From Hyphomicrobiaceae bacterium (GTDB taxonomy: Bacteria > Pseudomonadota > Alphaproteobacteria > Rhizobiales > Aestuariivirgaceae): 56,226 bases of DNA. The notes below the pieces were generated by a model. That model worked only from the letters and a program-made list of their open reading frames with translations, made no database searches and was not told where the DNA came from. The position numbers were made by a program, and so were the translations under genes. Positions 18,098 to 26,183 of this stretch are shown piece by piece. The stretch lies in the NCBI GenBank assembly GCA_900298995.1, contig OMIC01000042.1:1-56226 (forward strand), written 5' to 3'. The first letter of the stretch is position 1. Each line of letters starts with the position of its first letter.

Positions 18098-18207
18098 GGC
18101 GCTGATCCTGCCACAAGATGCGGCGTGTCAGAAGCATCTGTGTGTCATTCACGCCGACAGGGGCGCTTGATCACTCAAGCACCCCAGGGCGTGGCCTTCC
18201 GGCCAGA

Positions 18208-18486
18208 TCAGTTCGAGCGATAATCCTGAATGCGGGTGGTCCGCAGGCCGGCGAGCCCGTGACGATCAATCGAACGTTGCCAGCTCAGATACTCTTCAAC
18301 CGTGAGGACGTAGCGGTCACAAGCTTCCTCGAGACTCAACAAACCGCCGCGAACGGCCGCGACCACTTCCGCCTTGCGGCGGATCACCCAGCGCTGATTG
18401 CCGGGAGCGGGAAGGTCGGCGACCGTCAGCGGGCTGCCATCGGGCCCGATGACGTAGTTCACGCGGGAACGCAACTGACCGTTCAT
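18208..18486 (-). CDS. sciP: CtrA inhibitor SciP (DUF1153)
   Basis: The 92-residue protein is nearly identical in pattern to SciP, a small helix-turn-helix protein that binds CtrA and blocks its recruitment of RNA polymerase after division. The core YVIGPDGSPLTVADLP, RWVIRRKAEVVAAVRGGLLS and HGLAGLRTTRIQDYR is the family hallmark. The length is normal and the start at 18486 gives the expected N-terminus. A CtrA box lies 57 bases upstream, fitting the known activation of sciP by CtrA. With chpT and ctrA, it is the third CtrA-circuit gene in the window. Confidence 0.95.
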   Translation of the reverse strand: MNGQLRSRVNYVIGPDGSPLTVADLPAPGNQRWVIRRKAEVVAAVRGGLLSLEEACDRYVLTVEEYLSWQRSIDRHGLAGLRTTRIQDYRSN

Positions 18487-18542
18487 GTACGAAACTCAAA
18501 ACTGACGCATCTACTCACCGGACCGAGACTAGGGAACGCATC

Positions 18543-18557
18543 TTAAAAATCGCCTAA
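18543..18557 (-). promoter_or_regulatory. CtrA box upstream of sciP
   Basis: On the minus strand the sequence is TTAG-N7-TTAA (spacer GCGATTT), matching the CtrA consensus TTAA-N7-TTAA at seven of eight positions with the exact spacer length. It lies 57-71 bases upstream of the sciP start, a normal position for an activator site. The same gap precedes mnmA on the other strand. Confidence 0.6.
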
Positions 18558-18664
18558 GTACTCATGAAGATTTCCCAAATCCTCGCGGCGGCGGGGTCCC
18601 ATTTCAGTACAACCGGCGTTTGGGAATGGTTTACTTTGCCGTCCGGATCGCCCATCTAGACGGC

Positions 18665-19843
18665 ATGAGCCTCGGGCAGTCCCTGATTGACGGTGTGCGT
18701 GCGGCGGTCGGCCTGACGGGCGACCCGTCGGCGATCCGCGTGGTCTGCGCCATGTCGGGGGGTGTCGATTCCACCGTCACGGCCGCCCTGCTCAAGCAGG
18801 CGGGCTTCGAGGTGGTGGGCATCACGCTGCAGCTCTACGACCATGGTGCGGCGGTACAGCGCAAGGGGGCGTGCTGTGCGGGGCAGGATATCCATGATGC
18901 CCGCCGCGCCGCCGCTATGCTCGGCATTCCTCATTATGTGCTCGACTTCGAGTCGCGCTTCCGGGAGTCGGTCATTGATCGCTTTGTCGAGAGCTACCTG
19001 GCGGGTGAAACGCCCATTCCCTGCGTCACCTGCAATCAGACGGTCAAGTTCGCGGATCTGCTGGCGCGGGCCCGCGGCCTCGATGCCGCGGCGCTGGCCA
19101 CCGGCCATTATGTCGAGAGCCGGGCGCGGCCGGGCCAGCCCGGCCGGCGTGACATGTTCACTCCCGCCGACATGGCGCGCGACCAGAGCTACTTCCTGTT
19201 CGCCACCACCCAGCCGCAGCTCGACTATCTGCGCTTTCCGCTGGGCACGCTCAGCAAGGCCGAGACGCGGGGCATCGCTTCCGAGTTGGGTCTTGCCGTG
19301 GCCGACAAGCCTGACAGCCAGGACATCTGCTTCGTGCCCGACGGGCGCTATGCCGACCTGATCCGCAGGCTGAGGCCAGACGGCGCCGAGCCCGGCGATA
19401 TCGTCGATCTCGACGGCCAGATCCTGGGACGCCATGACGGCATCATCAACTTCACCATCGGGCAGCGCCGCGGACTGGGCGTCGGCGGCGGCGAACCGCT
19501 CTATGTGGTCCAGATCGATGCGCCGGGACGGCGGGTCATCGTCGGCCCGCGCAGTGCCCTGCGCAAGACCGACATCCGCCTGTCTGCACTGAACTGGCTG
19601 GGCGAGGGGCCACTTGGCGAGACGGCGCAGGCTGTACATGCCAGAATCCGATCGGCGCGCCCGCCTGTGCCGGCCTCGATCCGAATTGCCGGGGGCGAAC
19701 CGGTCGTGACGATCGAAGCTGGCGAGTATGGGGTTTCGCCCGGCCAGGCCTGTGTGCTCTACGAGGGCGAGGGCCCCGGCATGCGGGTTCTGGGCGGCGG
19801 TTTCATTGCCAGTGCAACGGGCCCTCAAGTGGGTGGCGATTGA
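18665..19843 (+). CDS. mnmA: tRNA-specific 2-thiouridylase MnmA
   Basis: MnmA activates and thiolates uridine 34 of Lys, Glu and Gln tRNAs. The 392-residue protein has the PP-loop [16 protein letters not shown], the catalytic Cys in [13 protein letters not shown], and the second active Cys in [15 protein letters not shown]-terminal domain with [12 protein letters not shown] and a beta barrel follows. I chose the start at 18665; ATG at 18626 and TTG at 18620 would add up to 15 residues upstream. It is a single gene divergent from sciP. Confidence 0.95.
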   Translation: MSLGQSLIDGVRAAVGLTGDPSAIRVVCAMSGGVDSTVTAALLKQAGFEVVGITLQLYDHGAAVQRKGACCAGQDIHDARRAAAMLGIPHYVLDFESRFRESVIDRFVESYLAGETPIPCVTCNQTVKFADLLARARGLDAAALATGHYVESRARPGQPGRRDMFTPADMARDQSYFLFATTQPQLDYLRFPLGTLSKAETRGIASELGLAVADKPDSQDICFVPDGRYADLIRRLRPDGAEPGDIVDLDGQILGRHDGIINFTIGQRRGLGVGGGEPLYVVQIDAPGRRVIVGPRSALRKTDIRLSALNWLGEGPLGETAQAVHARIRSARPPVPASIRIAGGEPVVTIEAGEYGVSPGQACVLYEGEGPGMRVLGGGFIASATGPQVGGD

Positions 19844-19980
19844 GGAGGGGACGCTGCGCATCCTTCATGTCGCTACAAGGTTCCCGGAGGCCGCAGGAAG
19901 TGCCCGAGCCTGATGGCAACGGCATTTGCCTTGTGCAGCCGACCTCCCTATAATCAGCTCCTTCCGGGAGCAGTTCTGTT

Positions 19981-20775
19981 TTGGCCAAGATCAACCTTCA
20001 CCCCAACATCGACCGTGATGTGAAAAAGGGGGTTGCATGGGCGGTGCATGCCTTCACCACCTGCGGCATCGTTCTGGGCTTCCTGGCCCTGGTCGCAGTG
20101 CTGAAGAACGACCCCGTGGCGGCCTTCATGTGGCTGGGTCTGGCGCTGTTCGTGGACGGTGTGGACGGCACGCTGGCGCGCAAGGCGCGGGTGCTCGAAT
20201 ACACGCCCAATGTCGACGGCCGGACACTGGACAACGTGATCGATTTCTTCACCTATGTGGCCGTGCCGGCGCTCATGGTCTACTGGTTCAACATGACGCC
20301 GCTGGATTTCATATTCTCCGGCCAGACCTGGAGCCTGATCTCGGCAGCGTCGATCATGGCGGTCTCGTGCTACACCTTTGCCAATGTCGGCATGAAGTCG
20401 GATGACTATTATTTCGTCGGCTTCCCGGCCATCTGGAATGTGGTGGTGCTCTATTTCTTCATCCTCCAGACGGGCCCGCTCACCAATCTGATCACCGTAG
20501 CGGCGCTGTGTGTGCTGACCTTCATTCCCGTGAAATTTGTGCATCCGCTGCGGGTGACCGACTGGCGTCCCGTCACCATTCCCATGACGGTGCTGTGGGC
20601 GGCCATGTCGCTCAGCCTCATCATACAGGCCAAGGACCGCAGCGACTGGGGCCTTGTGGAGGACGTGCAGCTCTGGGTTTGGGTGGCCGCCAGCCTCTAT
20701 TTCTTCTTCATTTCCATCTGGCGCACCTTCTTCAAGAAGGACGTGGCCGAGGACGCGGCGGGCGGTACAACCTGA
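19981..20775 (+). CDS. pcs: Phosphatidylcholine synthase
   Basis: Pcs joins choline to CDP-diacylglycerol to make phosphatidylcholine in one step and is typical of plant- and animal-associated alphaproteobacteria. The 264-residue membrane protein has the CDP-alcohol phosphotransferase motif spread over DGVDGTLARKARV and GRTLDNVIDF, and about eight membrane helices with the family segment GMKSDDYYFVGFPAIWNVVV. The start is TTG at 19981; no in-frame ATG would keep the conserved N-terminus, and GGGAG lies upstream. The host must import choline, but no choline transporter is seen here. Confidence 0.92.
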   Translation: MAKINLHPNIDRDVKKGVAWAVHAFTTCGIVLGFLALVAVLKNDPVAAFMWLGLALFVDGVDGTLARKARVLEYTPNVDGRTLDNVIDFFTYVAVPALMVYWFNMTPLDFIFSGQTWSLISAASIMAVSCYTFANVGMKSDDYYFVGFPAIWNVVVLYFFILQTGPLTNLITVAALCVLTFIPVKFVHPLRVTDWRPVTIPMTVLWAAMSLSLIIQAKDRSDWGLVEDVQLWVWVAASLYFFFISIWRTFFKKDVAEDAAGGTT

Positions 20776-20907
20776 TTCGCGCCTTGGCTGCAGTCGTCTT
20801 CAGTCAAGTTTTGAGCGGTCTTCTTGATGGATCAGTGCCATCTTGCGGTGGCCAGACGGTCTGGCCTTGGCTAGACTGACGCTTCGAGCAACGACAGTGG
20901 CCGGGGT

Positions 20908-21462
20908 ATGGGGAGTTCCGTCAAGATCAACGGCCTGATTGTCCTAGTCTCAGCGCTTCTGTGGGTCCTGGCCTTTCAGCTTCATGCCGCCTGGCTGCCG
21001 TTCCTCTCCCATGCGCCCGGCATCGACCTGATCTTCATGCCGTCCGGCGTCCGCCTCCTGCTGTTGATGATCGGCGGGCCATGGGCGGCGAGTGGTGTGG
21101 CGCTGGGCAGCGTCTTTCTGGTGGACGGCCAGTTCGGCATCAGCAATTTGGGGGTGACAGCGCTGATTGCGCCGGTGTCCGGCTTCGGGCCCTATGCCGC
21201 GCTGCGACTGACGCAGCGACTGTTCGGGATAAGCCCGAGCCTCGGCAACCTTGCCGCCTGGCACCTGCCAGTCATCAGCCTTGGGGTGGGCATCGGATCG
21301 TCGGTGATCCACAATCTGCTGTTTGCGCTTCTCGGACTGGAACCGTGGTCAAGTCTGCCAGGCAATCTCCTGGCCATGGCCATGGGGGATTTTCTCGGCA
21401 GTTTCCTGCTGATTGTGCTCGCCGTCGGATCGCTCCGGCTCTATCGCAGAATCAACCCCTGA
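20908..21462 (+). CDS. Small integral membrane protein, MASE1-like
   Basis: The 184-residue protein has about five or six membrane helices and almost no soluble part. The early segment GIDLIFMPSGVRLLLLMIGGPWAASGVALGS resembles MASE1-type sensory membrane domains, but no signalling output domain (GGDEF, kinase) follows; the protein stops after the last helix with YRRINP. The resemblance is from memory of the pattern, so it is tentative. No neighbouring gene explains it: pcs is upstream and a convergent MarR-type gene downstream. Confidence 0.6.
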   Translation: MGSSVKINGLIVLVSALLWVLAFQLHAAWLPFLSHAPGIDLIFMPSGVRLLLLMIGGPWAASGVALGSVFLVDGQFGISNLGVTALIAPVSGFGPYAALRLTQRLFGISPSLGNLAAWHLPVISLGVGIGSSVIHNLLFALLGLEPWSSLPGNLLAMAMGDFLGSFLLIVLAVGSLRLYRRINP

Positions 21463-21483
21463 CGCGCTGCACGCGCGCCGGGC

Positions 21484-21837
21484 TCAGGCTTCCTTGGTGG
21501 TGAACAGCTTGCGGGCGTCGGCCGACATGCGTGCATAGGTGCGCTTGGCCAGGGGGGTGAGCAGTACCCGCTTGGCGCGGCCGTCGCGCGGGTCCGGCAC
21601 GGCCTTGATCCAGCCCGCCTTCTCAAGTTCGGACAGACGGGTATAGACGGTGGGCGCGGTACCAAAGCCCGGACCCTTCACGACATCCGAAACGTTGAGG
21701 CTTCTGCCCTCGGCCTCGGCCTCGCCAATGAAATTCAGGATCGCGCGCGCCGAGATGTCGAGCTCATCAAGGCCGGATGTCGACTCAATGGCGCGCACCA
21801 GACGGGTGATCCGGAAGATCAGATGGTTCTTGTCCAT
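21484..21837 (-). CDS. MarR-like winged-helix regulator
   Basis: The 117-residue protein has a MarR-type DNA-binding core. ISARAILNFIGEAEAEGRSLNVSDV forms the first helices, TAPTVYTRLSELEKAGWI the recognition helix, and PDPRDGRAKRVLLTPLAKR the wing with its conserved D-x-R-D-x-R. It is shorter than classic MarR proteins (about 140), lacking part of the dimerisation helices. The start at 21837 is chosen over 21876 because the family begins near there. A 20-bp palindrome 122 bases upstream could be its operator. The target is unknown. Confidence 0.78.
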   Translation of the reverse strand: MDKNHLIFRITRLVRAIESTSGLDELDISARAILNFIGEAEAEGRSLNVSDVVKGPGFGTAPTVYTRLSELEKAGWIKAVPDPRDGRAKRVLLTPLAKRTYARMSADARKLFTTKEA

Positions 21838-21959
21838 GGTTCTTGCTTTCTTTTCTGGTTGCCGACCGCTCATCATGTATCACCCAATTTCCAATTCAAA
21901 ACAGGCAAGCCACTCAAGCAATGTGTCACTTATGCTAATCAATATACTCGCAAGTTGTA

Positions 21960-21979
21960 GATATTCAATATTCAATATC
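21960..21979. promoter_or_regulatory. 20-bp AT-rich palindrome upstream of the MarR-like gene
   Basis: GATATTCAATATTCAATATC pairs with itself at nine of ten positions; only the central C/C pair fails. It also reads as a direct repeat of ATTCAAT. It lies 122 bases upstream of the MarR-like start, in a strikingly AT-rich stretch between two regulator genes, and resembles a dimeric repressor operator. Confidence 0.45.
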
Positions 21980-22262
21980 CGCATTCATGTCGGAGATTTT
22001 GGATCCAAGCATGGTCTTTTCTGACCATAATGAAACCTATAGGTTGAGTTTCGTTTGTGGATGCGAACCATTGCCGACAGGAGCGCCAGCAGATCATACC
22101 CTCTTGTTTCAATAATATATCAAAATGGTTTCATTGCGGCGGGCGCGCGCAAGCCCGAGTCCACCGAAACCGGATAATGCGGAGCGCGCCCGTTTTTCTG
22201 GGATTCTCCGTCCGGACGGAACAGGCGAGCAGGGCTCGTCCTGCGAATGACCGGACACCGCC
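21980..22262. other. Intergenic region between two regulator genes, no gene seen
   Basis: Together with the palindrome, this gap of about 425 bases between the MarR-like start and the ArsR-like stop holds no supported open frame. Its left part is AT-rich and its right part returns to high G+C. A promoter for the MarR-like gene is expected here. Confidence 0.4.
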
Positions 22263-22616
22263 TCAGTTGCGGCGGCGCGCGGCGCGGGAGTCTGACTTGA
22301 GCAGTTTGTGCAATGTGCCGATCAGCGTTTTCACGTCGTGACTGGCGACGGTGTAATAGATGCTGCGGCCATCGCGGCGGGCCTCAACGAGCCCGTCCAG
22401 TCTGAGACGCGCCAGCTGCTGGGACACGGCAGCCTGAGGAATATCCATCGCCGCCTCGATTTCGGATACAGACTTCTCGCCGTCTGCCAGAAGACAGAGG
22501 ATAAGCAACCGACCCTCGTGAGACAGCGCCTTGAGAATGTCCACCGCCTTTCGGGCCTTCAAAACCACGTCTTTGCGGGCTTTTCCGGTTGCGCCCGGGA
22601 AATCAAGAATGCTCAT
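22263..22616 (-). CDS. ArsR/SmtB-family regulator
   Basis: The 117-residue protein has the ArsR winged helix: ALSHEGRLLILCLLADGEKSVSEI, then PQAAVSQQLARLRLDGLVEARRDGRSIYYTV, in which the recognition helix and wing are clear. Only one Cys is present (in ILCLL), at the place used by sulfide-responsive BigR/SqrR proteins, but the second redox Cys is absent, as are the CxC metal sites of ArsR and SmtB. The signal is therefore unknown. The C-terminus is strongly basic (SRAARRRN). No obvious regulated gene lies beside it. Confidence 0.85.
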   Translation of the reverse strand: MSILDFPGATGKARKDVVLKARKAVDILKALSHEGRLLILCLLADGEKSVSEIEAAMDIPQAAVSQQLARLRLDGLVEARRDGRSIYYTVASHDVKTLIGTLHKLLKSDSRAARRRN

Positions 22617-22704
22617 GGTCCATTCTCATGTTGTTGAGCTATTTATATCAATGAAGTTATGAATGGCATATCGGGTGAGCCTTGGCAATCAGAAGGTGAA
22701 AAAA

Positions 22705-23736
22705 CTAAGAATACATCCCAAGGTAGGCATCACACAGGGCGAGGCCCTGCTCGGTATAGCGGGCTCCCAGCGATTTCGGAAATTCCGCTTCACTGTGGGA
22801 CGCGATCCAGGCGGTGAGCAGGATGCGGCGGAGCATGACGAGCGTTGGGATTTCCGCCTCATCGGCGGAGGCGATGGGCATCACCCGCCGGTAGCCGGTC
22901 TTCCAGGCCTCGATCAGATCCGGTGCCTGCGGCGTGTGTTCGTAGAAGGAAATGACGGTCGCAGCATCATACATGTACCACCCGAAGCCACAGTCGTCGA
23001 AGTCGATCACCTTCACGGCATGGCCATCGATCAGGAGGTTGGCAAGCCGCAGATCGGCGTGGATGAGCCCGAAGCGGTCCGCTCCTTTGCCATATGCCGC
23101 AAGCCTGCGGCTGATCACATTGACGGTGCGCTGGAAGAGGTGTTCCCGCGCCGCCGTCATGCCCAGCGCATCGCGCCATCGGCCCCAGTGCGGCGTGTCG
23201 TCCCCGAGGCTGGTGGCGACATCCCAGGTTTGACGGGTGAAGCCGGCGGGCGGTGCCCACTGCCGTGCATGCAGATGCATGCGGGCGGCGATCTCTCCCA
23301 GCGTTTCGACATGCGGCGCGATGCTGCCGGTGATTGCGGGCTCGGTGCCGGTCTCCCAGTGGAACAGGACCGCATTGCGGGGCTGACCCGCAGCCGGTTG
23401 CGCGATCTGCTGGACCGTCGCACCGTTGAGTCCGGCAACGGGCGAGGGCGTCGTCACCACGCCTGCCTGGCGCAAGGCCACGGCCCAGGCCAGTTCCGAG
23501 GCAATCGCCTCTGGCGTGTGATAGCCGGGGCGATGGAGGCGCAGCACGAAGCGCGCGCCGTCCGGCGCGTCCACCCTGAACATGGCGTTCTCGGAGAGAT
23601 TGAGGAGGCTCACCCGACTGTCAGGCGATACGGGGTAGTAATCGAGGGCGGCGCGGGCGAGGGCGCTCAGGGCTGCCGCCGGGGCGGCGCCGTCGTCAGG
23701 GTTGAGCTTTGGCATGAACGGGTCGGTGGGCAGCAT
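22705..23736 (-). CDS. APH-family kinase
   Basis: The 343-residue protein has the aminoglycoside-phosphotransferase/choline-kinase fold: NLSENAMFRVDAPDGARFVLRLHRPGY as the nucleotide loop and Lys/Arg-bearing strand, the catalytic loop GLIHADLRLANLLIDG with Asp and Asn, and the metal motif VIDFDDCGFGWYMYD. Family members phosphorylate small hydroxyl compounds or act as stress kinases. Homoserine, choline or fructosamine cannot be chosen from this. The start at 23736 gives a normal N-terminus; the open frame continues upstream into antisense of yccF. It is divergent from yccF. Confidence 0.82.
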   Translation of the reverse strand: MLPTDPFMPKLNPDDGAAPAAALSALARAALDYYPVSPDSRVSLLNLSENAMFRVDAPDGARFVLRLHRPGYHTPEAIASELAWAVALRQAGVVTTPSPVAGLNGATVQQIAQPAAGQPRNAVLFHWETGTEPAITGSIAPHVETLGEIAARMHLHARQWAPPAGFTRQTWDVATSLGDDTPHWGRWRDALGMTAAREHLFQRTVNVISRRLAAYGKGADRFGLIHADLRLANLLIDGHAVKVIDFDDCGFGWYMYDAATVISFYEHTPQAPDLIEAWKTGYRRVMPIASADEAEIPTLVMLRRILLTAWIASHSEAEFPKSLGARYTEQGLALCDAYLGMYS

Positions 23737-23856
23737 TGCCGGGGCTACCTGCCAGATGTGGCGCCTCCTCCGCAAGTGCCGCTGGACGGCATCAATTCCG
23801 CTGGCCAAGACCGCTCCGATCACCCATATAACGCGCAGTCTAATCGGAGACCCGGA

Positions 23857-24279
23857 ATGTCCTTGCTCCTCAACATCATCTGGATCCTGCTGGGCGGTGC
23901 GTGGATGGCCTTCGCCTGGCTGGTGGCGGCGGCCATCATGACGGTCACCATCATCGGCATTCCCTGGGCGCGGGCGGCGATCAACATCGCGCTCTACACG
24001 CTGATGCCGTTCGGCTACGAGGCCGTGCCGCGCGACCGTCACACCGGCCGGGAGGATGTCGGCACCGGACCGCTCGGCATGATTGGCAACATCCTGTGGC
24101 TGGTCTTCGCGGGCTGGTGGCTGGCGCTGGGACATCTGCTCACGGCCATTCTGCTGGCCGTGACGATCATTGGCATTCCCTTCGCCTGGGCGCATCTGAA
24201 ACTGGCCGGGATTTCACTGTGGCCGATCGGGCGCATGATCGTGCCGAAGGGACAGTCGATGCCGGCGCACAGGGTCTAG
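23857..24279 (+). CDS. yccF: YccF-family inner membrane protein
   Basis: The 140-residue membrane protein is made of two similar halves. Each has a pair of helices ending in VTIIGIPWARA or VTIIGIPFAWAHLKLA, the repeat that defines the YccF/DUF307 family. GGAGACCCGGA precedes the ATG at 23857, and a long upstream extension of the frame is antisense to the kinase gene and was excluded. Function in any organism is poorly known. It stands alone between the divergent kinase gene and the convergent transporter operon. Confidence 0.85.
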   Translation: MSLLLNIIWILLGGAWMAFAWLVAAAIMTVTIIGIPWARAAINIALYTLMPFGYEAVPRDRHTGREDVGTGPLGMIGNILWLVFAGWWLALGHLLTAILLAVTIIGIPFAWAHLKLAGISLWPIGRMIVPKGQSMPAHRV

Positions 24280-24288
24280 GGCGAACGG

Positions 24289-25182
24289 TTACTTCAGTCC
24301 TGCCGCGCCTGCCTCGCCGAGGTCGCTGCGTTCAGCGAGCTTGGCGCGCTCCTTGGCGCGCTCGGCGTTGGCCTCCTCGCGGCGTTTCATCACCTCGTAG
24401 ATAATGGCGCCCGCGAGCGACAGGCCGATGATGATGACGGCGAGTGCCGAGAGCGTGGGCGTGGTACCCTGTCGCACTTCGCCCGCCAGCACAGTGACCA
24501 GTGTCTTGTCGGCGAGGATCGCGAAGGTCGTGGTGTTGTAATTCTCGAAGCTGGACAGGAAGGCGATGACGGCGGCCGAGATGAGCGCCGGCTTCAGGAA
24601 CGGCAGGAGGATGTGCCAGAACACCTGCGGATGCGAGGCGCCGAGATCAAGAGCTGCCTCTTCCTGCGCGCGATCGAAGCGCTGGAGCCTCGCCATGATG
24701 ATCAGGAGCGAATAGGCTGCGACGAAGCTCGACTGGCCGAGAATGGCGAGGATGATGCCCTTGTAGAAAGTGGCCTTGGTGAAATCCGTCATCCCCATCA
24801 TGTCCTTCCAGAAGATCACGGTGGAGATGCCGATGATGACGCCGGGCGTGAGCACGGGCGAGACGGTGACGAGATAGAACAGGCCGCGCGCGCGATGATA
24901 GATCTGGCTCATGATGATGGCCGCGGCAAGCCCCACCGGCACCGAGACGGCGACCACGCCGAGGCCGATGATGATGGAGTTCCACAGTCCCTCCATCATG
25001 GCGCGGTGGTTCCACAGCTTCACGAACCAGTCGAGCGTGAAGCCCTCGAAGGGATAGGCCGTCGGGTAGTTCGGTGTGTTGAAGGCCGTGACGCTCATCA
25101 CCGCCAGCGGACCGAAGAGATAGAGGAAGAAGATCGCGATGTAGAAGCCGATCATGCCCTTCATGACGGATTGCGAGTTCAC
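24289..25182 (-). CDS. Polyamine-type ABC transporter permease (PotC-like)
   Basis: This is the second inner-membrane permease of a spermidine/putrescine-class importer. The 297-residue protein has six helices and the EAA loop QEEAALDLGASHPQVFWHILLPFLKPAL that docks the ATPase. The start is a GTG at 25182 overlapping the previous stop by four bases (GTGA), so translation is coupled to the first permease. The C-terminus carries a charged tail (REEANAERAKERAKLAERSD). The substrate could be a polyamine or another organic cation. Confidence 0.92.
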   Translation of the reverse strand: MNSQSVMKGMIGFYIAIFFLYLFGPLAVMSVTAFNTPNYPTAYPFEGFTLDWFVKLWNHRAMMEGLWNSIIIGLGVVAVSVPVGLAAAIIMSQIYHRARGLFYLVTVSPVLTPGVIIGISTVIFWKDMMGMTDFTKATFYKGIILAILGQSSFVAAYSLLIIMARLQRFDRAQEEAALDLGASHPQVFWHILLPFLKPALISAAVIAFLSSFENYNTTTFAILADKTLVTVLAGEVRQGTTPTLSALAVIIIGLSLAGAIIYEVMKRREEANAERAKERAKLAERSDLGEAGAAGLK

Positions 25183-26183
25183 TTGATCGTCTCCCCGAGC
25201 GATACCCTGAACAGGCGCAGCATCATCATCACGAAGGCGATGCAGGCAGCGAGCAATATGAAGGCATAGGCTGCGCCGCGCGGCCAGTTGAAGGCCTGGA
25301 AGAAGAAGTCATAGACGATCGAGGTGAACCACAGCGTCGAGGGTCCGCCGAGGAACTGGGGTGCGGCCAGCGAGCCTGCGGCCAGCATGAACACCATGGT
25401 GCAGCCCGACGCGATGCCGGGCTTGGCGTAGGGGATGACCACGTCGCGGTGGATCTTCCACCATGGCGCGCCAAGATCGCGCGCCGCCTCGATCTGGTTC
25501 TTGTCAAGGCTTTCAATCGCGTTATAGAGCGGAAAGACCATGACCAGCAGATAGGCGTAGGAGAGGCCCACATAGAGGCCCACGTCGATCGACAGGAAAT
25601 CGATGGGTTCGCTCGTGATGCCGATGCCCATGAGCGCCTGGTTGATGAGGCCTTTCGAGGCGAGCAGCAGTCTCAGCGAGAAGGCGCGCAGGATCTCGTT
25701 CACCCAATAGGGCACGATCAGGCCCAGCATGATGAGGCGCACCTTCTGGGCTGTTCCTGCCTGCGCCATGTAATAGGCCAGGGGATAGCTGAAGGCAAAG
25801 TTGAAGGCCGTCACCAAGACCGATGCAATGAGCGAAAACACGAAAGCGCTCATATGATTGGTGTTCCAGGTGCCGTCGGTGGGCGTCACGAAGAAAGACT
25901 TGTATTGCTCAAGCGTCAGAACGTCGTCCGGCCCGCCGCGCTGCATGGGCGGCAGCTTGGGGTGGAAGCTCTCGACCACCATGTAGAGGTAGGGAAGCGT
26001 GACCAGGAACAGTGTCCAGAACGCCACCAGCACGATGAAGGTCACGCCCAGAACCGTACCGTTGCGCTCAAAGAAGCCCTTATGCGTCGGGTCATGCGCG
26101 ACGCCTCTCTCCATCTTCGCCATGACCCAGAAGATGGCGATGACGATGACCGGGATGAGGAAGACGAGAAGGCGGCTACTCAC
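25179..26183 (-). CDS. Polyamine-type ABC transporter permease (PotB-like)
   Basis: The 334-residue first permease has an additional N-terminal helix and then the permease core with the EAA loop IEAARDLGAPWWKIHRDVVIPYAKPG. The segment LGLIVPYWVNEILRAFSLRLLL is typical of PotB/PotH proteins. It starts at a GTG (26183) overlapping the end of the ATPase gene by eight bases and overlaps the next permease by four. The order binding protein, ATPase, permease, permease is the classic layout of this importer class. Confidence 0.92.
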   Translation of the reverse strand: MSSRLLVFLIPVIVIAIFWVMAKMERGVAHDPTHKGFFERNGTVLGVTFIVLVAFWTLFLVTLPYLYMVVESFHPKLPPMQRGGPDDVLTLEQYKSFFVTPTDGTWNTNHMSAFVFSLIASVLVTAFNFAFSYPLAYYMAQAGTAQKVRLIMLGLIVPYWVNEILRAFSLRLLLASKGLINQALMGIGITSEPIDFLSIDVGLYVGLSYAYLLVMVFPLYNAIESLDKNQIEAARDLGAPWWKIHRDVVIPYAKPGIASGCTMVFMLAAGSLAAPQFLGGPSTLWFTSIVYDFFFQAFNWPRGAAYAFILLAACIAFVMMMLRLFRVSLGETIK

